Positions 17,132 through 26,013 of a DNA stretch of 64,000 bases are shown here, piece by piece; position 1 is the stretch's first letter; each line of letters begins with the position of its first letter. The stretch spans positions 34,190 through 98,189 of the forward strand of contig CAJUKP010000009.1 in assembly GCA_910587165.1 (NCBI GenBank), in the 5' to 3' direction. This stretch comes from an uncultured Duncaniella sp. (GTDB lineage: Bacteria > Bacteroidota > Bacteroidia > Bacteroidales > Muribaculaceae). Below the pieces are notes generated by a model. The model saw only the letters and a list, made by a program, of their open reading frames with translations. It did no database searches and was not told where the DNA came from. The translations under genes and the position numbers were made by a program.

Positions 17132-18669
17132 TTCTTGAACGGTCTTGGATTGAAAACACCGTCATATTTCACGGTCAGCATTGCCCCGAATGTATTGCAG
17201 GGCATATTCCCGCGGTCAAGCTCGATCCGGCCGTTGACCGTGAGCCCTTTTATCTTCGCCGGACGCCAGTTTGCCTCGAGCATCACCGCCGTGAGATGCA
17301 ACGGCCGGGGGAGCAGCACATATCCGCTGCCCCAGGCCTTGCGGTAGCCACCTTTGAGCCGGTAGCTGAGAGTCGGGCTGACGCTCCCCTCTATTCCGAT
17401 GTGGAATCCCCTCATGGCGTTTCCCACGAATGCCGGATAGCCGTCGGTATTGTAGATGGGCGACATCATGGCCGGTGTGCCTATCGCCATTCCGTAATAG
17501 GCGTATGAATTGTGGCCGAGATTATTGTAATAATCATCCGAACCTGACACATGGTCGGGTATGGTGGTGCCGTCGAAGTCGCCGGGATTGAAATGCAGAG
17601 GCCCGCTCTGATTGGTGAAATCAAGATATTCTATCACCGCACCGCTCACTATAGCGGGCGAGGCTGCCCGGTATTCAAGCCCCCACAGACCATCCCAGCC
17701 ATTGAGTTTACCGATGCCTGAACCGTCCTCCCAGGGGAAAGAGAAATAGGCGAAGAGCTGTTTCCCGTCGTCGAGCGTGTAACGTGCCCTCATGTCCCAT
17801 GATCCGAGATGGTTGCCGGTATAGAATGTCTCGCCTCCGTCCTCGTAGGGGAACAGCATCTTGACGAATGTCGCGAAATCGGCGCTGAATTTCTCCGTGC
17901 GGCGCAGGACACCCTTGTTGTAATAGCTGGCTGTCCCGCCAAACTTCGCCACAGCCTGCATTCCGATTGTCACCGAGAATCTCTCTGACGGACGGGTGCG
18001 GAAATAGAGACGCTTGTAATTGTAATAGGCATCCTTTGTTATATGGTAATTATAGTAATTGTAATGGTCTTCCCACCAGCTGTCGTCAAGGAATATGCCG
18101 TAGCCGGCCTCTCCCTGAATCTGCACCCAGCCGTTTGTGAAAGGGATGTCACGGAAGTCGATGAATCCGGCCCTCACCTGGGGGACAGGACGCGCGTTGC
18201 CGCTCTCGACAAGATCACCGCTGGTGAGCGAGTTGTTGAGCAGGGCCGATCCTCTCTCCCTGGCACCGGCCGAGACAAAGAGCGAACGCCACTTCACTTC
18301 TCCGTAGAGCTGCTGGATCCTCAACGCCGACGGGCGTTCGGGATGCCGGCTCCACGATTCCGTGGATGCCGAATAACGGTCATAGTCGACCGACGACGAG
18401 TATCCGGCTATGAGATCGACACCGAACCCATAACTGAAACGCCGGTCAAGTTCCATCTCTTTCCCGACATATCCTTCGGCCTGCACATCATACCGGCTGG
18501 AGTAGCGGCCTCCGCGCAATGACGATATGTAGTATGACGCAAACTCACCGCTGCCTCCGCCCGTCGAAAATGACAGACTGTAGTCCACCGGACTCTCTGC
18601 CACGGCTGTGGCGGGAGCCAGAAGTGAGAATGTCAGGATACCGTATATGAAAGAGGGACAGATTCTCAT
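17128..18669 (-). CDS. Capsule assembly Wzi-family outer-membrane protein
   Basis: A 513-residue secreted beta-barrel candidate. A signal peptide (about 1-24, ending AVAES) is followed by alternating amphipathic strands rich in Tyr, Trp and Ser. LYGEVKWRSLFVSAGARERGS, SGNARPVPQVRAGFIDFRDIPFTNGWVQIQGE and the barrel repeats match the Wzi type that anchors capsule at the cell surface. The start MRICPSFIYG at 18669 is preceded by a 23-bp tandem copy of the first 23 coding bases, which creates an eight-codon upstream frame. It is the promoter-proximal gene of the long leftward run. The Wzi assignment is probable, not certain. Confidence 0.65.
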   Translation of the reverse strand: MRICPSFIYGILTFSLLAPATAVAESPVDYSLSFSTGGGSGEFASYYISSLRGGRYSSRYDVQAEGYVGKEMELDRRFSYGFGVDLIAGYSSSVDYDRYSASTESWSRHPERPSALRIQQLYGEVKWRSLFVSAGARERGSALLNNSLTSGDLVESGNARPVPQVRAGFIDFRDIPFTNGWVQIQGEAGYGIFLDDSWWEDHYNYYNYHITKDAYYNYKRLYFRTRPSERFSVTIGMQAVAKFGGTASYYNKGVLRRTEKFSADFATFVKMLFPYEDGGETFYTGNHLGSWDMRARYTLDDGKQLFAYFSFPWEDGSGIGKLNGWDGLWGLEYRAASPAIVSGAVIEYLDFTNQSGPLHFNPGDFDGTTIPDHVSGSDDYYNNLGHNSYAYYGMAIGTPAMMSPIYNTDGYPAFVGNAMRGFHIGIEGSVSPTLSYRLKGGYRKAWGSGYVLLPRPLHLTAVMLEANWRPAKIKGLTVNGRIELDRGNMPCNTFGAMLTVKYDGVFNPRPFKK

Positions 18670-18692
18670 ATGAAAGAGGAACAGATTCTCAT
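18647..18692 (-). repeat. 23-bp tandem duplication over the wzi-like start, creating a small upstream ORF
   Basis: Bases 18647-18669 and 18670-18692 are identical except for one position. On the minus strand each copy is ATGAGAATCTGT, C or T, then CCTCTTTCAT. The inner copy is the beginning of the wzi-like gene. The outer copy opens a frame at 18692 (MRICSSFI, stop at 18666-18668) whose TGA overlaps the real ATG as ATGA. A ribosome starting at the outer copy would end exactly on the gene start, so it may couple or dampen translation. Confidence 0.8.
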
Positions 18693-18712
18693 ATTTTACT
18701 GTTATGCATCTG

Positions 18713-18744
18713 CAAATTTAGCCATTCCCGACGAGCGGAGCAAA
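18713..18744 (-). promoter_or_regulatory. Promoter of Bacteroides type for the wzi-to-GNAT gene run
   Basis: On the minus strand TTTG (18741-18744), 20 bases, then TAAATTTG (18713-18720), a full match to the TTTG/TAnnTTTG consensus of the Bacteroides primary sigma factor. The expected start of transcription is near 18706, about 14 bases before the small upstream ORF. It is the only clear promoter seen for the genes from 18669 down to 8018. Confidence 0.75.
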
Positions 18745-18759
18745 AATCGGTGCGATTTT
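18743..18759 (-). terminator. Short hairpin directly after mutS
   Basis: AAAATCG (18753-18759 on the minus strand) and CGATTTT (18743-18749) pair perfectly around a three-base loop, directly after the mutS stop codon, followed by another T on the minus strand. It overlaps the -33 element of the wzi promoter, so one operon would end on the promoter of the next. Stem GC content is low, so strength is uncertain. Confidence 0.5.
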
Positions 18760-21381
18760 CTACTTGCCGGTGAGAATAGAGCGTATATCATTGAGTTTGT
18801 TCAGCGCCGCGACAGGTGTGAGATTGTTGATGTCGAGATCAAGTATCTGGTCACGCAGCTGGGTGAGCACCGGGTCGTCGAGCTGGAAGAATGACAGCTG
18901 CATCCCCTCCGGAGCGGAGTCAAGGGTGGCAAGCGAACCCTTGGGGGCCTCGGTGTCACGGTTCACCTTCTCCAGATGTTTCAGCACCTGGTCAGCCCTC
19001 TTCACAATGGCCTGGGGCATACCCGCAAGCTTGGCCACATGGATGCCGAAACTGTGCTCGCTGCCGCCCCGCGCGAGTTTTCGCATGAACACCACCTTAC
19101 CGTTGATCTCCTTGACGGAGACATTGAAATTCATCACCCTCGGGAAACTCTTCTCCATCTCATTTAGCTCATGATAGTGAGTGGCGAAGAGTGTCTTGGG
19201 ATGGATCCCCGAATATTCATGGATATATTCCACTATGGCCCAGGCTATGGAGATGCCGTCGTAGGTGGATGTGCCGCGTCCGAGCTCGTCAAACAGTATG
19301 AGCGAGCGCTTGCTCATGTTGTTGAGTATCGAGGCGGCCTCGTTCATCTCCACCATGAAGGTCGATTCTCCGAGCGAGATGTTGTCGCTGGCCCCCACTC
19401 TCGTGAATATCTTGTCGACGACACCGATATGCGCGCTGTCAGCCGCGACAAACGACCCTATCTGGGCAAGAAGCACATTGAGCGCGGTCTGGCGCAGAAG
19501 CGCGGACTTGCCGGACATATTCGGTCCGGTGATCATCATCACCTGTGTCCCTTCGTTGGAGAGACTGACAGAGTTGGATATGTAGGGTTCCCCCGGAGGC
19601 AGCTCCCGCTCGATCACAGGATGACGCCCCTCGACAATCGAGATCTCGAGCGAGTCGTCGACCACCGGACGGTTATAGCGGTTCTCTATGGCGAGACGGG
19701 TGAACGAGTTGAACACATCGAGCTGTGCGAGAAGCTGTGCATCGAGAAGTATGGCCGGAATGTAGTCGCACACCCTTGCCACAAGGGCAGAATATATGCG
19801 CTGTTCTATGATGGCTATCTTGTCCTGGGCGCCGAGTATCTTCTCCTCATACTCCTTCAGTTCCTGTGTGATATACCGCTCGGCATTCACGAGTGTCTGC
19901 TTGCGTATCCACTCGGAGGGCACCTTGTCGCGGTGGGTGTTTGTGACTTCGATATAGTAACCGAACACGTTGTTATAGGCCACTTTGAGCGAGGGTATGC
20001 CCGTGCGCTGGCTCTCACGCTGCTGCAGGTGGGCCAGATAGTCCTTACCCTTGAAAGCGATCTCACGGAGTTCGTCAAGCTCGGCATCCACACCGTCGCG
20101 TATCACCGGACCGCGGTTGAGGGCCGTAGGCGCGTCCTCGTTTATCTCCCGGCCTATTTTATCGGCTATGCTCCCGCATGGATTGAGCTGCTCGCCTATC
20201 GAGACGAGCGCGGGCTCGCCTGACGAAAGACATATCTCCTTGATGTCGGGAACCATGAGCAGGGCATTGCGGAGCTGGCAAAGCTCACGGGGATTGACCC
20301 TCGAGGCCGATACCTTGCCTATGAGCCTCTCGAGATCGCCGACCTGGGCAAGCCGCTCACCGAGAGTCTCGCGGCTGTCGGTCTGCTTGAAAAAGTATTC
20401 CACTATGTCAAGCCGCTTGTTGATCTCCTTGGGATCCTTGAGCGGGAACAGGAGCCAGCGGTGGAGCAGGCGGGCACCCATCGGGCTGACGGTGCGGTCT
20501 ATTATGTCAAGGAGGCTTTTGCCATCCTCGTTCATGGCTCTCACAAGCTCGAGGTTCCTGATGGTGAAACGGTCAAGTCTCACCGACATCTCCTCCTCCA
20601 CACGCGCCAGCGATGTAATGTGGCCCGTGTGGGTGTGCTGGGTTATGTCCAGGTAATGCAGGATGGCTCCCGAGGCAATGATGGCCGAACCCATGTTGTG
20701 GACACCGAATCCCTTGAGCGACGAGGTCTCGAACTGCTTGAGCAGTCTGTCCATGGCCGATGACGGGGTGAAAACCCAGTCGTCCAGCTCAAAGGTATAG
20801 TATTTCTCGGCAAACGATTCCTCGACAAGGCGCTTCTTCCCTCTTTCCACAAGCACCTCCTTGGGAGCGAAATTGGCCATAAGCTTGCCGATGTAGTCCA
20901 GACTCCCCTCGGCTGTGAGAAATTCGCCTGTGGATATGTCAAGAAAGGCCACACCTGTCACCTGCTTGCCGAAATGGACAGCCGAGAGAAAATTATTCTC
21001 CCTGTGGTTCAGCACATTGTCATTTATGGAGACTCCGGGAGTCACCAGCTCGGTGATGCCTCGTTTGACCAGTTTTTTCGTGGTCTTCGGATCCTCGAGC
21101 TGCTCGCAGATGGCCACACGTTTCCCCGCACGCACAAGCTTGGGCAGGTATGTGTCAAGGGCATGGTGGGGAAATCCTGCCAGCTCGACATATTGGGCCG
21201 AGCCGTTGGCGCGGCGGGTGAGAGTGATGCCGAGTATCTCGGATGCCGCCACGGCATCCTCCGAGAATGTCTCGTAAAAGTCTCCCACGCGAAAAAGCAG
21301 AATGGCATCGGGATGCTTCTGCTTCATCGCTATATATTGTTTCATCAATGGTGTCTCGACAATCGCTTTTGCCATGTTCAT
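18760..21381 (-). CDS. mutS: DNA mismatch repair protein MutS
   Basis: Recognises mismatches and recruits MutL. The N-terminal mismatch-reading domain holds FRVGDFYETF (Phe and Glu of the GxFxE motif). The connector, lever and clamp domains follow, then the ABC-type ATPase with Walker A GPNMSGKSALLRQ near residue 620, the signature region DNISLGESTFMVEM, Walker B LILFDELGRGTSTYDG and the switch ATHYHEL. Length of 873 residues is normal. ATG at 21381 (MNMAKAIVET) or 21375 (MAKAIVET) are both plausible; an ATG at 21396 adds five unlikely residues. It ends the pyr-addA gene run. Confidence 0.97.
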   Translation of the reverse strand: MNMAKAIVETPLMKQYIAMKQKHPDAILLFRVGDFYETFSEDAVAASEILGITLTRRANGSAQYVELAGFPHHALDTYLPKLVRAGKRVAICEQLEDPKTTKKLVKRGITELVTPGVSINDNVLNHRENNFLSAVHFGKQVTGVAFLDISTGEFLTAEGSLDYIGKLMANFAPKEVLVERGKKRLVEESFAEKYYTFELDDWVFTPSSAMDRLLKQFETSSLKGFGVHNMGSAIIASGAILHYLDITQHTHTGHITSLARVEEEMSVRLDRFTIRNLELVRAMNEDGKSLLDIIDRTVSPMGARLLHRWLLFPLKDPKEINKRLDIVEYFFKQTDSRETLGERLAQVGDLERLIGKVSASRVNPRELCQLRNALLMVPDIKEICLSSGEPALVSIGEQLNPCGSIADKIGREINEDAPTALNRGPVIRDGVDAELDELREIAFKGKDYLAHLQQRESQRTGIPSLKVAYNNVFGYYIEVTNTHRDKVPSEWIRKQTLVNAERYITQELKEYEEKILGAQDKIAIIEQRIYSALVARVCDYIPAILLDAQLLAQLDVFNSFTRLAIENRYNRPVVDDSLEISIVEGRHPVIERELPPGEPYISNSVSLSNEGTQVMMITGPNMSGKSALLRQTALNVLLAQIGSFVAADSAHIGVVDKIFTRVGASDNISLGESTFMVEMNEAASILNNMSKRSLILFDELGRGTSTYDGISIAWAIVEYIHEYSGIHPKTLFATHYHELNEMEKSFPRVMNFNVSVKEINGKVVFMRKLARGGSEHSFGIHVAKLAGMPQAIVKRADQVLKHLEKVNRDTEAPKGSLATLDSAPEGMQLSFFQLDDPVLTQLRDQILDLDINNLTPVAALNKLNDIRSILTGK

Positions 21382-21411
21382 AGGTTTTTCACCCACAAAG
21401 TTAGCAATTTT

Positions 21412-24400
21412 TCAGGAAATTTCAATCACCTTTCCCGTGTCGAGATAGTAGAGGAATCCCCTCACTTTCGGATAACCTATTGATTTGAAGAATTCGATAT
21501 AACCCTTTATCTGTTTCACATAACGCTTGGGAGGCTGGGAGCCCGACTTGTAGTCGACGAGATGGATCTCCCCTGACGCGGTCCACACCACGCGGTCGAA
21601 ACGCTTCACATTCCCGTTGCCGGTCATCACCTCACGCTCTATGAGCACACGCGTGAACCCCTCGAACCAATCGCGGACAAGGGGATCGCTGACACGCTGC
21701 CTCACGATGGCGCCTATCTCGTCTTTCTCATCCTTGCCAGCTCCTATCGTCGCCGGAAGGGTATGGAGAATGTTGAGCGCGCCGTCCACATCGGAAGCCC
21801 TGACCACCCTCGAGAGGATGTCGTGGATGATGAGTCCGCGCTCACGGGCTGTCAGCGCCTTGCTGAAGTCTCCGCGGTCAAGACGGGTGTTTTCCCAGAT
21901 GGAATTGTTGGTGAATATGCGGTAGCGTCCTTCAGGACGGGTGACCGACGGCGCCATGGCCGATGTCTTCTTCCGTTCCTTTGCACGTGGGACTGTCGGG
22001 GCTCCCACCTCGATTACCATATCGCTGTCAAAGCCGAACGTAATGAACGGATTGGCCGCACCGGGAGCTATCCCCTCACGGCTGCAGAGTCCGGCCACGT
22101 ATGCGTCATCACACATCGAGAGGGCCCGGAAAAGAAATCTTGGAACCGACAGCGGTCCGTCCGAGCTCTCACCTTTACCCTCAATATCCTTGGCCGGCAC
22201 TTTCACACCGATTATCAGCTCATCGACCGCCCTGGTGAATGCCACATAAAGCAGATTGAGCCTGTCGAGCTGCTTCTCCCTGACTATAACCTCATATTCG
22301 GGGGCAAACGAGGTGTCCTTCATGTCGGACGTCACCGTGAGCGGAAGCCAGGGGGGCACTATCGAGGGATCCACTCCATCTATCCCCTCAAGCCGGAACC
22401 ATTCAGTGTCGGGGATATTCGATTCCGAACATTCAGCGAAAGGCACATGGACACAGCTGTATTCAAGGCCCTTGGACTTATGTATGGTGAGGATGTTGAG
22501 CGCATTGTCGTCCTTTGCACCTGACACGGATACCTTGCACCCTTTATCGTCCCACCATTCGAGAAACGATCTGATGTCAGCCCTTCCCTTGGCCATGAAA
22601 TCCACCACAAGATCCTGGAAGGCCGTGATATAGATATTGTCCTTCTCCATATTCTCGGGAGTGACGGACGTAGCGATGATCGACTCGACAAGCGACACAA
22701 GATCCATCCCCTCGTATGCCGCCGCATCCTCATCGGCAGGCTTTGCCGGAGCGGCCGGTCCGAGCGAGGCCACAGCCGCGAGAAGAGCTTCGGATGGCTG
22801 CATATTCCTGCTCACGGCCGCCTCATATTCGTTGATCATCCTCGCGACTTCCTTGCGCGAGCGTTTGTGCTTGTCAGGGGTGAAATTAGTGAGTGACATG
22901 AAGCGTAACTGGCTCACAATGAGCATCACCGCCTTTGACCGCGACACAAGCAGAGACTTGTCGGATACAATGGTGAACGGAGGGAATGTCGGGTCGTCAA
23001 GCCTTGTCTGCTCAAGACGGGCTATCACGGCATCTCCTTCCTTCCACTGACGCACGAGGATGGCTATATCGCCGGGCTTGTAGCCCGATTCAAGCTGCCG
23101 CCTGAGATTGCAGACAAGTGTGTCAAGGGCTGCCTCGCGCGGATCCGTGTCCTTGGAGTCGGGATAGACATTGACCCTTATATACCCCTTGTGGTCAATA
23201 TGCTTGGGGGATACCTGCTGAACCACATTGGAATATGTGTCATCGAAATCCAACACCCCGGCTATCGCCGTGAAAAGAGTGTTGTTGAATCTCACCACGT
23301 GTGACGAGGAGCGCCAGTTGGTGTTCTCGGACAGCTCGCCACCCTTCACCCGGCAGCGTCCTGCGGCGACGCGGTCCTCATGAAGATACTGGAGAAGCGA
23401 CGGATCGCTGTTGCGGAACCGGTAGATACACTGTTTCTCGTCGCCGATGACCAGATTGTCATTATCGGTGGCGAGGCTTTCGCCAAGCAGCGGGCGGAGG
23501 TTCTGCCACTGGCTGTGCGATGTGTCCTGAAACTCATCTATCAGGAAATTCCGGTAAGTGTTGCCTATCTTCTCATACAGGAACGGGGCGTCATCATCAC
23601 CTATTATTCCGGCAAGGAGCGCATTGGTGTCGCTCAGAAGAATGGTGGAGTTTTCCCGCCGGTAGCGGTCGACATATTCCATTATCGCCCCGACCAGACC
23701 GAGCTGATAGAGATTGGCAGTGATTATGCTCAGCTCCTTGACGGTGCCGAAACTGACGTTTATCGCCCCGATGGCTTCGGATATGGCAGCGTCAAGTTCC
23801 GGACTCCTCAGCGAGAGCTTCTTTCCGGCCGATTTCTTATAGGCCGAGCCAATGTCGGCATGGGCCTTGAGCAGCGTGGCCGACAGATTCTTGGTCTTAT
23901 AGTAACCTGTCTCACCCCAGTTTCTGATCGGGCTGACCACATTGGAGTTGATGATGTCACGCGCTCCGCTACGCTCTATCGCCTCAAGCGCGGCACGGCA
24001 TTTCATCGCTGTGTCACGCTTCACACTCTTCCTCCTGCCGTCGGTGGCCTCGATGAACTGCCTGAACCGCTCGCGGTCATTGAGATAAGCCATTATCTCA
24101 CCGCTATGGGCCTTGAACGTGTCATCCATCACACCGACAATGAATTTAACGAGCTGCTTGTGAACCTCCGACGAGCGGTTGAACACATTGAACGTCTTTC
24201 CCTCCTCGATGAGGTTGAACATATATCTCGTGAGCCATCCTATGAGGTGGCGTGACTCGGGTGTGCCGGGGTTTCTGTTGAGATCCTGGAGCATACGGTC
24301 AATTCCCATCGACATCACCGACGTGTCGTCAAGTTCCACCTCGTAGCTTCCGGAGACGTCGGCCTCATGGGCGAACGCCCTGAGCACAGTCTGGAAAAAG

Positions 24401-24774
24401 GCGTCGATTGTCGACACCCCGAAACGGTCGAAATCAAACAGCAAAGCTCTCAAAGCCTTTCCGGCCGCTCTGACAAGCTCCTCAGTCCCGCATGAGAACT
24501 CCCGGCAGAGATAGTCCATGTAGGGACTCGGATCATCCCATCCCGGCTCGGCACCAGCTATCACAGCGAGTTCGTGGATGATACGCTCCTTCATCTCCTC
24601 GGTGGCCTTGTTGGTGAACGTGATGGCAAGCACCGACCTGTGTCCGGCAAAGTCGCCGGTGTTCAGACGGTAACGTCCGTCGCCATCCTTACGCCCGAGT
24701 ATGAATTTTATATACTCGCGTGTCAGGGTGAAGGTCTTGCCGGAGCCGGCCGAGGCTTTGTAGATCTCTATCAT
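21412..24774 (-). CDS. UvrD/AddA-like helicase with C-terminal RecB-type nuclease
   Basis: A 1120-residue SF1 helicase-nuclease for double-strand-break processing. Walker A is ASAGSGKTFTLTREY at residues 7-21; other helicase motifs are VLAITFTNKATEEMKERI, ILLSDTNALL, FLIDEFQDTSHSQWQNLRPLL, VIGDEKQCIYRFRNSDP, LTIHKSKGLEYSCVHVPFAE and LLYVAFTRAVDELI. The C-terminal PD-(D/E)XK nuclease has RFDRVVW and EIHLVDYKSGS. This is the AddA subunit architecture; the AddB partner is not in this window, in which the upstream neighbour is instead a SUI1 gene. It lies 30 bases before mutS. Confidence 0.9.
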   Translation of the reverse strand: MIEIYKASAGSGKTFTLTREYIKFILGRKDGDGRYRLNTGDFAGHRSVLAITFTNKATEEMKERIIHELAVIAGAEPGWDDPSPYMDYLCREFSCGTEELVRAAGKALRALLFDFDRFGVSTIDAFFQTVLRAFAHEADVSGSYEVELDDTSVMSMGIDRMLQDLNRNPGTPESRHLIGWLTRYMFNLIEEGKTFNVFNRSSEVHKQLVKFIVGVMDDTFKAHSGEIMAYLNDRERFRQFIEATDGRRKSVKRDTAMKCRAALEAIERSGARDIINSNVVSPIRNWGETGYYKTKNLSATLLKAHADIGSAYKKSAGKKLSLRSPELDAAISEAIGAINVSFGTVKELSIITANLYQLGLVGAIMEYVDRYRRENSTILLSDTNALLAGIIGDDDAPFLYEKIGNTYRNFLIDEFQDTSHSQWQNLRPLLGESLATDNDNLVIGDEKQCIYRFRNSDPSLLQYLHEDRVAAGRCRVKGGELSENTNWRSSSHVVRFNNTLFTAIAGVLDFDDTYSNVVQQVSPKHIDHKGYIRVNVYPDSKDTDPREAALDTLVCNLRRQLESGYKPGDIAILVRQWKEGDAVIARLEQTRLDDPTFPPFTIVSDKSLLVSRSKAVMLIVSQLRFMSLTNFTPDKHKRSRKEVARMINEYEAAVSRNMQPSEALLAAVASLGPAAPAKPADEDAAAYEGMDLVSLVESIIATSVTPENMEKDNIYITAFQDLVVDFMAKGRADIRSFLEWWDDKGCKVSVSGAKDDNALNILTIHKSKGLEYSCVHVPFAECSESNIPDTEWFRLEGIDGVDPSIVPPWLPLTVTSDMKDTSFAPEYEVIVREKQLDRLNLLYVAFTRAVDELIIGVKVPAKDIEGKGESSDGPLSVPRFLFRALSMCDDAYVAGLCSREGIAPGAANPFITFGFDSDMVIEVGAPTVPRAKERKKTSAMAPSVTRPEGRYRIFTNNSIWENTRLDRGDFSKALTARERGLIIHDILSRVVRASDVDGALNILHTLPATIGAGKDEKDEIGAIVRQRVSDPLVRDWFEGFTRVLIEREVMTGNGNVKRFDRVVWTASGEIHLVDYKSGSQPPKRYVKQIKGYIEFFKSIGYPKVRGFLYYLDTGKVIEIS

Positions 24775-24789
24775 CTTGCGGTTTGCGGT

Positions 24790-25128
24790 TTAGCCCTTGA
24801 CCTTATAGCCCATTCCGCGGAGAATGTCGCGGGTGTCGGCGGCGCGGTCACCCTGTATGAGTATCTCCCCGCCACGTGCCGAGCCGCCGGTGCCAAGGCG
24901 TGTCTTCAGCGTGGCGGCGATCTCTTTCAGCTCAGGTTCGCCGCAGGTGAACCCCTCCACTATCGTGGCTGTCTTCCCCTTGCGCCCCTTGCGGTCTATC
25001 ACCACTCTGAGGATGTCACGCTTTGAGGCAACGGCCTCATCTACGGCAGGATCGGGAGCGTCACTGTTTTCGATGGCGGGAAGCTCGCCGCTCTCCACCT
25101 TGCTGCTGAGAATATCTTTCCAGTCCAT
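24790..25128 (-). CDS. SUI1/YciH-type translation initiation factor
   Basis: A 112-residue eIF1-like protein thought to monitor start-codon selection on the small subunit. The N-terminal 35 residues are acidic and unconserved. The SUI1 fold follows: LRVVIDRKGRKGKTATIVEGF, LKEIAATLKTRLGTGGSARGGEILIQGD and RDILRGMGYKVKG. The GTGGS loop is the family signature. It lies 15 bases from the helicase gene and 13 from the upstream lipoprotein gene, within the pyr-mutS run. Confidence 0.88.
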   Translation of the reverse strand: MDWKDILSSKVESGELPAIENSDAPDPAVDEAVASKRDILRVVIDRKGRKGKTATIVEGFTCGEPELKEIAATLKTRLGTGGSARGGEILIQGDRAADTRDILRGMGYKVKG

Positions 25129-25141
25129 GATCTGTAAACTT

Positions 25142-25609
25142 CTATTCTATCACTCCGATCGAGTCGGGTGCCACATAACGGTCATTGTCGAGCGCGCTGT
25201 CGCCGGGGTTGTCCATACCGCTCACTATCATCGAGAGCGCGTAGGCATACTTGTGCTCATCAGCCGGGAGGATGGCATAGACAGCCATGGCCGAGTCGGC
25301 GTCAAGCTCCCGGGCCTTGCGGTAGCACTCGACCGCCATCTCGAGGGCCTCCGAATCGTCGGCATTCTCGTAGAACTGCATATAGAGTATCGACAGCCTC
25401 GCATATTCAGCAGCCGATATGACATTTTTGTCCTGCTCGCCGAGAAGTCCGTCGCATATCCGGCGACCGGCTTCATAGTTCTGCTCGGCCATCGCGGTCT
25501 CGGCCGTGGCCACCTGCTCGTTCACAGTGTGGGCCTCTCCACACGAGCTGAACGACAGCGGGAGCGCGACCGCAAAGGCCGCAAGCAATTTACGGGTCAT
25601 CGTTTTCAT
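25142..25609 (-). CDS. Helical (TPR-like) lipoprotein of unknown function
   Basis: A 155-residue predicted lipoprotein. The signal peptide ends at the lipobox-like SFSSCG (Cys23). The mature part is rich in Ala, Glu and Tyr and has helix pairs spaced like tetratricopeptide repeats (AETAMAEQNYEAGRRICDGLL; ALEMAVECYRKARELDADSA). No enzyme motif is visible. Its start overlaps the stop of the upstream lipoprotein gene by four bases, so the two lipoproteins are probably made together. Confidence 0.6.
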   Translation of the reverse strand: MKTMTRKLLAAFAVALPLSFSSCGEAHTVNEQVATAETAMAEQNYEAGRRICDGLLGEQDKNVISAAEYARLSILYMQFYENADDSEALEMAVECYRKARELDADSAMAVYAILPADEHKYAYALSMIVSGMDNPGDSALDNDRYVAPDSIGVIE

Positions 25610-26013
25610 TCGGCTCTTCTTTGATAGAGATACACCACTCCGTCCTGTTCGAGCTGGAGGTTGAATTCATTATATCCGGCCACACGGCGGGAATAGTGCG
25701 GGGGGATCGTGCCCATGAAAGCTTCGTCACCCTCGGCCTTCACACTAGCCGGATCGAGATCGAAAATGATGGAGTCGTTCTCCACATTCCATTCACCGTC
25801 CACGCTGTAGGTCAGCACTCCCGGCTTTATGGCTCTGACCGTACATTTCCCGTCAGAGCGCAGCTCCATCACCGGGTCGGTCTGTGAGAGTTCCGGATTG
25901 TAATATATGCCCACGATCTCCTTGGCCTGTGACGACAACCCGGAGCATGATGAGAGCGCGGCAGCCGCGAGCGCGGCTCCGCAGATAGCAGTCAACGTCA
26001 GGTTCCGTCTCAT
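25606..26013 (-). CDS. Small lipocalin-like lipoprotein
   Basis: A 135-residue predicted lipoprotein with signal peptide and lipobox LSSC (Cys23). The mature part has a beta-rich pattern (IVGIYYNPELS, VMELRSDGKCTVRAIKPGVLTY, GEWNVENDSIIFDLD, FNLQLEQDGVVYLYQRR) resembling lipocalin-like proteins of Bacteroidales, similar in style to the protein at 16679-17131. It overlaps pyrD by one base (stop and start share a base) and the next lipoprotein gene by four. Function unknown. Confidence 0.6.
   Translation of the reverse strand: MRRNLTLTAICGAALAAAALSSCSGLSSQAKEIVGIYYNPELSQTDPVMELRSDGKCTVRAIKPGVLTYSVDGEWNVENDSIIFDLDPASVKAEGDEAFMGTIPPHYSRRVAGYNEFNLQLEQDGVVYLYQRRAE

Noticed and set aside
19171..20223. 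350-codon plus-strand frame opposite mutS
   Set aside because: Antisense shadow of mutS with no recognisable domain.
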